Assembly (NCBI RefSeq): GCF_003987395.1 | Contig: NZ_PIPT01000005.1 | Span: forward strand, 1 to 64,000 | Source of the DNA: Pseudidiomarina aquimaris | GTDB lineage: Bacteria > Pseudomonadota > Gammaproteobacteria > Enterobacterales > Alteromonadaceae | Direction of reading: 5' to 3' | Length of the DNA: 64,000 bases | In this document: positions 27,796 through 34,289 of the stretch, piece after piece | How positions within the stretch are numbered: position 1 is the stretch's first letter | Layout of the letters: each line of letters starts with the position of its first letter | The notes under the pieces: generated by a model | What the model was told of the DNA's origin: nothing | What the model saw: only the letters and a program-made list of their open reading frames with translations | Database searches by the model: none | Program-made: the position numbers and the translations under genes

Positions 27796-29751
27796 TTACT
27801 CAGCGCCAATGTGTTTATCAAAAAACGCTTCTAGGCTTTCATATAACTCAAACCGGTTTTCTTCAATTTGATAGCCGTGGCCTTCGGCTTTGAGCATGGA
27901 TTGGTAGGGAATTCCTTCCTTCTCCAGCGCTTCGGTCAGCGCTTCGTACTGCTCCATAGGCACACGCACGTCTTCAGTACCATGCACAATGTAAAGTGGT
28001 ACTTTAATCTTATCAACATTGTGAGCAGGAGAATTTGCTTTCAAGACCTCCTCATCGGTGCCAAGCACATGGTCTAAGTATCGACGTCCACTTTCGCGCT
28101 TCGGAATATCCCCCCAGCGCTTCATGACAGGCAGACTATAAACCCCCACATATCCCACAGAGCACTGATAGAGATCCGGTTCACGAATAACGCCCATCAA
28201 CGAAGCGTAGCCGCCATAGCTACCTCCGTAGATACAGATACGGTCTTCTGCAGCATAACCTTCCTCAATCGCCCACAAAGTGGCGTCGGTGACGTCATCC
28301 TGCATTTCGCGGCCCCATTTGCCGTAACCCGCTTCCAAGAAGTCATCACCGTAGCCACCAGAGCCGCGGAAGTTAATTTGTAACACCGCATAACCGCGAT
28401 TGGCGAAGAACTGGTTTTCCGGTACAAAGCCCCAAGTATCCCGTGGACCGTGCGGGCCCCCATGGACATTGACGATGGTAGGCAGTGCACCATGTTTATT
28501 CTGGGTGTATCCGTTCGGTAGGGTGAGGTAACCTTGGAGTTCGAGACCATCACGCGCCGTAACTGTAATTGGCTGCACTGTTGCCATATCACTTGCGGCA
28601 ATCGTTGGGTAGGGTGAGGCAATAAATTTAGCCTCTAGTGTTTCCAAATCGAACAGGTAATATTGGCCCGGATTAACGTCAGATGTGACCTGAACCACCG
28701 CTAATTTGCCGTCAGCAGTGGTGCTGGTGATTTCAACTTGCTCTCCACCAAATGCATCGGTAAGCGCTTGCACTATCTCAACGTCCGAGCCATCGGTCAG
28801 ATAGTGACGTTCGATTTTGCCTGGCATTGACTCTACAGCAATTGGGTTACCGTCAGAGCCAAAAATCACTCCAGAAAGATCGGCTATCTCGTTATTGTAG
28901 AGCTGTTTAAACTCTTCCGTGGCGGTATCAAACTGGTATAGCGCGCGTGTTTTGGTGTCAAAGTCAGCGGTTACATAAGCATAGCGATTGTCTTTCGAAA
29001 AGCCGCTAAAGCCCAATGAGCCGCCTTCGTCAAATGCATCAATATGGAATTTTTTCCACTCATCGGACTCATGCGGTTTGTAATTGAGGTAAAAGGTGCC
29101 TTTGCCAAACTCGTCGTCGCTGGTTTCTTCATAGCTAAAACTCGCGCGGAGTTCACCGCTGTTGTCCGCAAGTAACTGGCCCGGTTTATCGGGTTGATCG
29201 TCATGATAGTAAGTGCGGCCATCGTCAACATTCAATTTATGAGCGAACATGCCGCGCTCACCGCCGTAAAGCTTACCAATCAAAATATGCTCTTTATCAT
29301 TTGGTAAGGAACTCAGCATTGTCCAGCCTGACTGTCCCCAACGAATGAGCTCGCGACGATTTGAACCATCGGCATTGGCTGCATATAGGCTTGGTGGTGA
29401 GCCGCGATCATCGAGGTAACCGACGAACTTACGTCCAGTGAAGATGATGCGCTCATCATTCACCCAACGAATATTAGAAAAACGTTGGTACTCTCCAAAC
29501 GAGAACTTACTCGCGAGCTTTTGTTCTTCACGATCAAAAATGAATATCGCGTCATTGATACCTTCGGTCGACTTAATTGCAAAATACTTGCCCGTTGGTG
29601 AAATGATCACGCCGTTATAGACCGGGTGGGTAAAGAAGTCCTGCACAGAGTACTGTTTGACTTCTGGTAGCTGCTCAGCATGTGCTTGTGGCACGGCGAT
29701 AAAAGAACTAGCGCTTAGCGCGAGCCCTAAAGAAAGGATGAAATGACGCAA
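27796..29751 (-). CDS. Secreted S9 family peptidase
   Basis: 651 residues from a TTG start at 29751, chosen because GGGAG lies 6 nt upstream and it gives a clean signal peptide (RHFILSLGLALSASSF, cleavage near AHA). A longer frame to 29868 would add an unconvincing basic tail. Propeller region about 40-390, then hydrolase domain with HGGPHGPRDTWGF, nucleophile GGSYGGYAS, acid HGTEDVRVP and His AEGHGY. It is a paralogue of the enzyme at 18556-20484. It follows rpsT on the minus strand but is separated from it by a terminator. Confidence 0.92.
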   Translation of the reverse strand: MRHFILSLGLALSASSFIAVPQAHAEQLPEVKQYSVQDFFTHPVYNGVIISPTGKYFAIKSTEGINDAIFIFDREEQKLASKFSFGEYQRFSNIRWVNDERIIFTGRKFVGYLDDRGSPPSLYAANADGSNRRELIRWGQSGWTMLSSLPNDKEHILIGKLYGGERGMFAHKLNVDDGRTYYHDDQPDKPGQLLADNSGELRASFSYEETSDDEFGKGTFYLNYKPHESDEWKKFHIDAFDEGGSLGFSGFSKDNRYAYVTADFDTKTRALYQFDTATEEFKQLYNNEIADLSGVIFGSDGNPIAVESMPGKIERHYLTDGSDVEIVQALTDAFGGEQVEITSTTADGKLAVVQVTSDVNPGQYYLFDLETLEAKFIASPYPTIAASDMATVQPITVTARDGLELQGYLTLPNGYTQNKHGALPTIVNVHGGPHGPRDTWGFVPENQFFANRGYAVLQINFRGSGGYGDDFLEAGYGKWGREMQDDVTDATLWAIEEGYAAEDRICIYGGSYGGYASLMGVIREPDLYQCSVGYVGVYSLPVMKRWGDIPKRESGRRYLDHVLGTDEEVLKANSPAHNVDKIKVPLYIVHGTEDVRVPMEQYEALTEALEKEGIPYQSMLKAEGHGYQIEENRFELYESLEAFFDKHIGAE

Positions 29752-29894
29752 AATAAACTCCCATTGACATGCAGCGGCGTCCAAGCCTACTGCATACTTC
29801 CGTTGCTTTAACTTTATTATCGTTTTTATAACAACCTTCAGTTTGCCAGAAAGCGCCGCCAAGGCCAATGCTCTCAGGGATAAAAAGCAGACAT

Positions 29895-29921
29895 AAAAAA
29901 ACCGGCCAAAAGGCCGGTTTT
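29895..29921 (-). terminator. Terminator of rpsT
   Basis: A stem CCGGCC/GGCCGG with loop AAAA, followed on the minus strand by T7. It lies 19 bp after rpsT. Confidence 0.9.
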
Positions 29922-29939
29922 CTCAGAAAGCTAAGAAGC

Positions 29940-30200
29940 TTATAGCGCGTTGATTTTCGCGCTTAGGCGGCTCTTATGACGAGCTGCTTTGTTTTTACCG
30001 ATAAGACCTTTAGTTGCGTAACGGTCAAGAATCGGTTGAAGGCCAGTAAATGCCTGCTGAGCAGCCGCTTTGTCGCCTGCATCGATAGCAGCAATTACTT
30101 TCTTCAATTGGGTACGCATCATTGAGCGACGGCTCGCGTTGTGGCGACGGTTCTTTTCCGCCTGTACCGCACGCTTTTTCGCAGACTTAATATTAGCCAA
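29940..30200 (-). CDS. rpsT: 30S ribosomal protein S20
   Basis: 86 residues, the usual length, starting [20 protein letters not shown] and ending in a basic helix. It binds 16S rRNA in early 30S assembly. The start codon is TTG, as is known for E. coli rpsT, with AGGAG 7 nt upstream. In many gammaproteobacteria rpsT is divergent from the murJ-ribF-ileS cluster, as here; the S23 element is wedged between them. Confidence 0.97.
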   Translation of the reverse strand: MANIKSAKKRAVQAEKNRRHNASRRSMMRTQLKKVIAAIDAGDKAAAQQAFTGLQPILDRYATKGLIGKNKAARHKSRLSAKINAL

Positions 30201-30281
30201 GGTGAACTCCTAAAATTCGTTAACTATGTGCATTGGTTTTATAGGGCGGGGAATATGCCTGTTTTCGAGGCCAAAGTCAAG

Positions 30282-30714
30282 AGCGTTGTTTGCTATTTGC
30301 TGTTCGTTGTTTGATAAAAGAGGTTATGCTGTTGTTTGCAAGGAGGCAACTATGTACAAGAATTTAAAAGTTTATCAAAGCGCTATGGATTTGTGTGTGG
30401 TAATTTATGAACTCACACGAAAACTGCCGTACGAAGAGCGATACGGGCTGGTTTCGCAGATGCGTCGCTGCGCAGTCTCAGTTCCCAGCAATATAGCTGA
30501 AGGTGCTGGGCGCCGCTCATTTCGGGAACAAGTTAGATTTTATTATATCGCTCGAGGTTCTCTGGCTGAGTTAGAAACACAGCTCGAATTATGTTTTCGG
30601 CTCGGATATATTTGTGAGCAATCGATGATTAACACGAAGCAGACCTACCAATTACTCAATGGACTGATTCGAAGCACTAACCGACGAACAACGAACAGCG
30701 AATAGCAAACAACG
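30282..30714 (+). mobile_element. S23-gene element C: heptamer inverted arms enclosing a four-helix-bundle gene (family 1)
   Basis: The left arm (30284-30312) and right arm (30686-30714) are inverted copies over 29 bp with two differences. They are the same sequence family as elements A, B, F and G. Between them lies one gene, the S23 protein, whose TAG stop is inside the right arm. S23 genes are known from intervening sequences of bacterial 23S rRNA, which are also bounded by inverted arms. This copy is intergenic, between rpsT and murJ. Mobility is inference; no transposase is encoded and no target duplication was identified. Confidence 0.6.
30352..30705 (+). CDS. Four-helix-bundle protein (23S rRNA intervening sequence S23 family)
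   Basis: 117 residues from the ATG at 30352, with AAGGAGG 6 nt upstream. Family signatures are LKVYQSAMDL at the start, RYGLVSQMRRCAVSVPSNIAEG in the middle and RGSLAELETQLEL after it. Members form pentameric helical bundles and are basic; the family includes relatives of the Avd accessory protein of diversity-generating retroelements. No reverse transcriptase is present here. The last residues (RRTTNSE) and the stop codon are encoded by the right repeat arm. Function unknown. Confidence 0.9.
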   Translation: MYKNLKVYQSAMDLCVVIYELTRKLPYEERYGLVSQMRRCAVSVPSNIAEGAGRRSFREQVRFYYIARGSLAELETQLELCFRLGYICEQSMINTKQTYQLLNGLIRSTNRRTTNSE

Positions 30715-30728
30715 AAGTTGAGGCTCTC

Positions 30729-32270
30729 TTGTCTAAATCTCTTATGAAATCTGGGATTATTGTCAGCGCGATGACGCTGATTTCGCGTGTGCTTGGTCTG
30801 GTGCGCGACGTTGTGATCGCGAATTTAATGGGTGCGGGGGCAGCCGCTGACGTTTTCTTCTTTGCCAATAAAATTCCAAATTTTTTGCGCCGATTGTTTG
30901 CTGAAGGTGCGTTCGCACAGGCGTTTGTGCCCGTTTTGACAGAGTACCGGCAGGGTAAGGAGCTCGATGCGCAGCGGCTGTTGATTGCGCGGGTGTCGGG
31001 TACCTTAGGTACACTGGTTACTATTGTGACGTTGGTGGGTGTGATTGCGTCGCCGATTGTCGCAGCGTTGTTTGGTATGGGCTGGTTTGTGGATTGGTAT
31101 ACCGATGGGCCGCAAGGGCATAAGTTTGTGCTCGCGTCTGATTTGCTGCGCATTACCTTTCCTTATTTATGGTTTATTACTTTTACGGCGCTTGCTGGGG
31201 CGGTGCTGAATACGCTTGGTAAGTTTGCGGTGGCGGCGTTCACGCCAGTCTTTCTGAACATTGCGATTATTGTGGCGGCGCTGTGGTTGGGGCCGCAGCT
31301 TGAGCAACCTGAATATGCCTTGGCATGGGGTGTGTTTTTTGGTGGGTTGGTGCAGTTTTTGTTCCAGATCCCGTTTATGAAGCGCGCTGGTTTATTAGTT
31401 CGCCCACAGTGGGGCTGGAGTGACCCTGGTGTCACCAAGATTCGAAAGTTAATGATTCCGGCGTTGTTTGGGGTGTCGGTGAGTCAAATCAATCTGCTTC
31501 TTGATACCTTTATTGCTTCGTTCTTGATGAGTGGTTCGATTAGTTGGTTGTACTATTCGGATCGGTTGTTGGAGTTTCCATTAGGCTTATTTGGGATTGC
31601 GATTGCGACGGTTATTTTGCCAGCGTTGTCTTCGCGTCATGTAGATAAATCAGCCGATGAGTTTAGCCGAACGTTAGATTGGGGCATTCGCAAGGTTGTC
31701 TTACTCGGTTTGCCCGCTATGGCGGGTCTGATTGTGCTGGCAGAGCCGATGTTGATGGTGCTGTTTATGCGCGGTGAGTTTACGCCTGAAGATGCGCGCT
31801 TTGCTTCCTACAGTCTGTTCGCCTACGGCTCTGGTTTGTTGAGTTTCATGTTAGTCAAAGTGCTTGCGACTGGCTTCTACTCGCGCCAAGACACCAAGCG
31901 TCCAGTGAAGTATGGCATCATTGCTATGGTCTCGAACATGGTGTTTAACGTCATTTTTGCGATTCCGTTTGGTTATGTGGGACTTGCCATCGCTACCTCT
32001 CTGTCGGCGGCAGTGAATGCAGGCTTGCTCGGCTACAATTTATGGCGTGATGGCGTGTTAAAACGTTATCCAGGCACGCTGACTTATTTGACCAAAGTCA
32101 CGTTAGCCGTTGTCGCAATGATTGCCTTGCTGCTTTATCTAGGACCGAACCGCGAGTGGTGGCTTGCCGCCGCGTTCATGGAGCGCGTCTGGCAGTTGGC
32201 CATGTTGGTTGGCGCCGGCGCCGGTGTTTTCTTGGTAACGCTGCTCCTGCTCCGCGTCAAAATTCGTTAA
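30729..32270 (+). CDS. murJ: Lipid II flippase MurJ
   Basis: 513 residues, the normal MurJ length, with about 14 membrane helices of the MOP exporter superfamily. The N-terminus has SGIIVSAMTLISRVLGLVRD and FFFANKIPNFLRRLFAEGAF, strongly conserved in MurJ with the essential Arg residues. It moves lipid II across the inner membrane for peptidoglycan synthesis. The TTG at 30729 is preferred, with GAGG 8 nt before it; an ATG at 30744 has no Shine-Dalgarno. The leader begins directly at the right arm of element C, and element D overlaps its last codons. Confidence 0.94.
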   Translation: MSKSLMKSGIIVSAMTLISRVLGLVRDVVIANLMGAGAAADVFFFANKIPNFLRRLFAEGAFAQAFVPVLTEYRQGKELDAQRLLIARVSGTLGTLVTIVTLVGVIASPIVAALFGMGWFVDWYTDGPQGHKFVLASDLLRITFPYLWFITFTALAGAVLNTLGKFAVAAFTPVFLNIAIIVAALWLGPQLEQPEYALAWGVFFGGLVQFLFQIPFMKRAGLLVRPQWGWSDPGVTKIRKLMIPALFGVSVSQINLLLDTFIASFLMSGSISWLYYSDRLLEFPLGLFGIAIATVILPALSSRHVDKSADEFSRTLDWGIRKVVLLGLPAMAGLIVLAEPMLMVLFMRGEFTPEDARFASYSLFAYGSGLLSFMLVKVLATGFYSRQDTKRPVKYGIIAMVSNMVFNVIFAIPFGYVGLAIATSLSAAVNAGLLGYNLWRDGVLKRYPGTLTYLTKVTLAVVAMIALLLYLGPNREWWLAAAFMERVWQLAMLVGAGAGVFLVTLLLLRVKIR

Positions 32271-32395
32271 TCGTTATTCGTGATTCGTCCGCTTTGCTGT
32301 TCGTCCGCTACGCTGTTCGAAAGTGCCCCCCGAACAGTGCAGAGCACGGACGAACAGTGAACGCAGTGAACGTACGAATAACGAACAACGCTTTT
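32265..32395. repeat. Heptamer-based palindromic element D (family 1, long form)
   Basis: The outer arms CGTTAATCGTTATTCGT and the inverse of ACGAATAACGAACAACG match with two differences. The interior has GCTGTTCGTCCGCTACGC and CGAACAGTGAACGCAGTG units shared with element E (61496). It overlaps the last two codons and the stop of murJ and ends about 86 bp before the antitoxin gene. Confidence 0.8.
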
Positions 32396-32405
32396 GATGG
32401 GACTG

Positions 32406-32449
32406 AATTTGGTCCAAATTTAGACCTTTCGCTGAATTAGGGCTATACT
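32406..32449 (+). promoter_or_regulatory. Operator and promoter of toxin-antitoxin pair 1
   Basis: A perfect 7-1-7 palindrome AATTTGGTCCAAATT (32406-32420) overlaps the 5' side of a -35-like TTAGAC (32420-32425). An 18-bp spacer and the -10 TATACT (32444-32449) follow. The placement fits autorepression by the antitoxin encoded 33 bp further on. Confidence 0.6.
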
Positions 32450-32481
32450 CCTAGTTCTTCAAACAGCCATGGAGCTTTGCC

Positions 32482-32760
32482 ATGTATACCGTTAAACGCC
32501 CCCGTGTGACCACCGTTTCTGGGTTTAAGAAAGAAATTGCAACGATGGATGTGAACGAACCTGTTTTGGTAACACAAAACGGGGAGCCGCTGTATGTGGT
32601 GCAAGATCCTACCCAATATGAAGCCATGCAAGAACAAATGGCGATGCTGAAAATGATTGCCCTAGCTGAAAAGGATGTTCGCGCGGGTCGTGTGGTGAGC
32701 CGTGAAGATCTGTTCAAAGGATTGGCAGAGGAGCTCGGGGAAGATGACGATCGCGATTGA
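32482..32760 (+). CDS. Phd/YefM-type antitoxin
   Basis: 92 residues with the Phd/YefM fold: KRPRVTTVSGFKKEIATMD, then EPVLVTQNGEPLYVVQDPTQYEAM, then an acidic C-terminal helix (AEELGEDDDRD) that would bind the toxin. It overlaps the toxin start by 17 bp. The N-terminal half should bind the palindrome at 32406-32420 and repress the operon. Confidence 0.85.
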   Translation: MYTVKRPRVTTVSGFKKEIATMDVNEPVLVTQNGEPLYVVQDPTQYEAMQEQMAMLKMIALAEKDVRAGRVVSREDLFKGLAEELGEDDDRD

Positions 32761-33091
32761 TTATACCAGCCGATTTAAATTACAAACGCGAGATTGGGTA
32801 AAATACCTTTCCCGAGATATTGGATACAGAGCCGCGCAACGCTATGTGGACGACATCCTCGACCGTTTTGAGCTGCGGGTAAGCACATTTCCAAAGGGGT
32901 GCAGCCAATGCGCCGAAAGCGAAGTTGTAGGCTTTGGGCACTATTACGAGTTCATCGATACCAAAGCGCAGGTTCGGATTATCTATCGACTCGTTGAGGG
33001 ACCTGATTTCCATATATCGGCATTATTGTTTCTTCGCACACGACAGAATTTGCGTGATCAGCTATTCAAACTAGTACTAATGACACCCTAG
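32744..33091 (+). CDS. RelE/ParE-superfamily toxin
   Basis: 115 residues, starting at the ATG inside the antitoxin 3' end; an upstream in-frame ATG at 32702 would add 14 antitoxin-overlapping residues. The ParE/RelE-like pattern includes RDIGYRAAQRYVDDILDRFELRV, FGHYYEFIDTKAQVRIIYRLVEG and HISALLFLRTRQNLRDQLF. Probably an mRNA interferase or gyrase inhibitor, neutralised by the upstream protein; which of the two cannot be told from sequence. Confidence 0.78.
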   Translation: MTIAIDYTSRFKLQTRDWVKYLSRDIGYRAAQRYVDDILDRFELRVSTFPKGCSQCAESEVVGFGHYYEFIDTKAQVRIIYRLVEGPDFHISALLFLRTRQNLRDQLFKLVLMTP

Positions 33092-33115
33092 TGTCTGGTG
33101 AGCGTTTAGCGAGCC

Positions 33116-33124
33116 TGTTATAAT
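33116..33124 (+). promoter_or_regulatory. Extended -10 promoter of ribF
   Basis: TGTTATAAT is an extended -10 (TGn plus TATAAT) 45 bp upstream of the ribF ATG and 25 bp after the toxin stop. The -35 (TGGTGA at 33096) is poor, as is usual with an extended -10. Confidence 0.6.
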
Positions 33125-33169
33125 CGCCGCTTTGTTAAACGATTCGCGCAAAGGACCCACAAGGCCCAC

Positions 33170-34138
33170 ATGCAATTCATCCGTGGAATTCACAATATTC
33201 GTGCGCAGCACCGTGGCTGTGTGCTCACTATCGGTAACTTTGATGGTGTCCATTTGGGCCATCAAGCCGTGCTTGCACAGGTGAAGTCGCAAGCGTTGGC
33301 ACGTGGAGTCCCGGCAACAGTGATGACCTTTGAGCCGCAACCGCAAGAGCTGTTTCAACCTGAACGAGCGCCGGCACGTTTAACCAATTTTCGTGAGAAA
33401 CATTTGGCCCTGCGCGCGCAAGGTATTGATCGCCACATCGTGATTGAATTTAATCGGAAGTTCGCAAATTTACCGGCGCGTACCTTTATTGATGAAGTGC
33501 TGGTGAAGCAGCTTGGCGTGCAGTTTTTGGTAGTGGGCGACGACTTTCGCTTTGGCCATGGGCGCGAGGGTGACTTCGCGATGCTGCAACGGGCCGGCGC
33601 CGAACTCGGCTTTGAGGTGGTGGACACGCATAGTTACCGGCAGCAACAACAGCGCGTTAGTAGCACGGCGATTCGTGAAGCATTGAAGCAAGGCGACTTT
33701 GACCAAGCCGCAGCAATGCTCGGTCGGCCTTATGCGTTTGCGGGGCGTGTGGTGCATGGCGAGAAAAAAGGCCGCACCATTGGCTTTCCCACCGCAAATA
33801 TTCAGTTAAAACGGCTGCATTCGCCATTGCAGGGCGTATTTGCGGTGCAGGTGCAAAGCAATGATGGCAAAATGCATGCAGGAGTTGCTAATATTGGCCG
33901 CAGACCAACGTTAAATGGCGAGCAAGTGCAGCTTGAAGTGCATTTGTTTGACTACGAAGGTGACTTGTACGGACAACAGCTGAAAGTGATACCGACGCAC
34001 TTTATTCGCGCCGAGAAAAAGTTCGCCGACTTCGCCGAGCTAAAGCAGCAAATTAGTGCCGACGCTGAAGAAGCGAAAAGGTTACTCGTAGCCCGCAGTT
34101 CTACTGCGGGGGATGCCGAATTGAATAGACATCGCTGA
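33170..34138 (+). CDS. ribF: Bifunctional riboflavin kinase/FMN adenylyltransferase
   Basis: 322 residues. It makes FMN and FAD from riboflavin. The N-terminal adenylyltransferase domain has the nucleotide-binding LTIGNFDGVHLGHQAVL near 19-35 and SSTAIREAL near 164-172. The C-terminal kinase domain has GRTIGFPTANIQL near 200-212 and VANIGRRPTLNGEQVQLEVHL. Family members end near residue 307 here; the last 15 or so residues (ARSSTAGDAELNRHR) are encoded by the REP pair at 34088, which appears to have replaced the native stop. It is in the conserved murJ-ribF-ileS order. Confidence 0.95.
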   Translation: MQFIRGIHNIRAQHRGCVLTIGNFDGVHLGHQAVLAQVKSQALARGVPATVMTFEPQPQELFQPERAPARLTNFREKHLALRAQGIDRHIVIEFNRKFANLPARTFIDEVLVKQLGVQFLVVGDDFRFGHGREGDFAMLQRAGAELGFEVVDTHSYRQQQQRVSSTAIREALKQGDFDQAAAMLGRPYAFAGRVVHGEKKGRTIGFPTANIQLKRLHSPLQGVFAVQVQSNDGKMHAGVANIGRRPTLNGEQVQLEVHLFDYEGDLYGQQLKVIPTHFIRAEKKFADFAELKQQISADAEEAKRLLVARSSTAGDAELNRHR

Positions 34139-34175
34139 AACGTAAAGCTTTACCCGTGGTAGAACCACGGGCTAC
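34088..34175. repeat. GTAG-REP inverted pair, copy 2 (family 2)
   Basis: An 88-bp element. The left unit (34088-34110) begins GTAG and folds as CCCGCAGT-TCT-ACTGCGGG. The right unit (34153-34175) folds as CCCGTGGT-AGA-ACCACGGG and ends CTAC. The 42-bp spacer contains CCGAATTGAATAGACATCGC, similar to the spacers of the other two copies. It overlaps the 3' end of ribF and abuts the half element H. Confidence 0.9.
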
Positions 34176-34176
34176 T

Positions 34177-34234
34177 GCGCTTTTTGTTTAAACAAACAGC
34201 AAACAGCAAATAGCAAACAACGCTTTTAGATCTT
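34177..34234. repeat. Truncated heptamer element H (family 1, half)
   Basis: Only the central GCTTTTTGTTTAAACAAAC and the right arm (CAGCAAATAGCAAACAACGC, then TTTTAG) are present. The left half is absent and a REP pair sits in its place. It ends 56 bp before ileS. Confidence 0.78.
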
Positions 34235-34289
34235 AAATATTGAGCTAGACAACGGGGCTAATAAGGGCCTCGAAAAAGGAACCCAAACA

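Noticed and set aside
30352-30705. Diversity-generating retroelement accessory gene (Avd)
   Set aside because: The fold family is shared, but no reverse transcriptase, template repeat or variable repeat is nearby.
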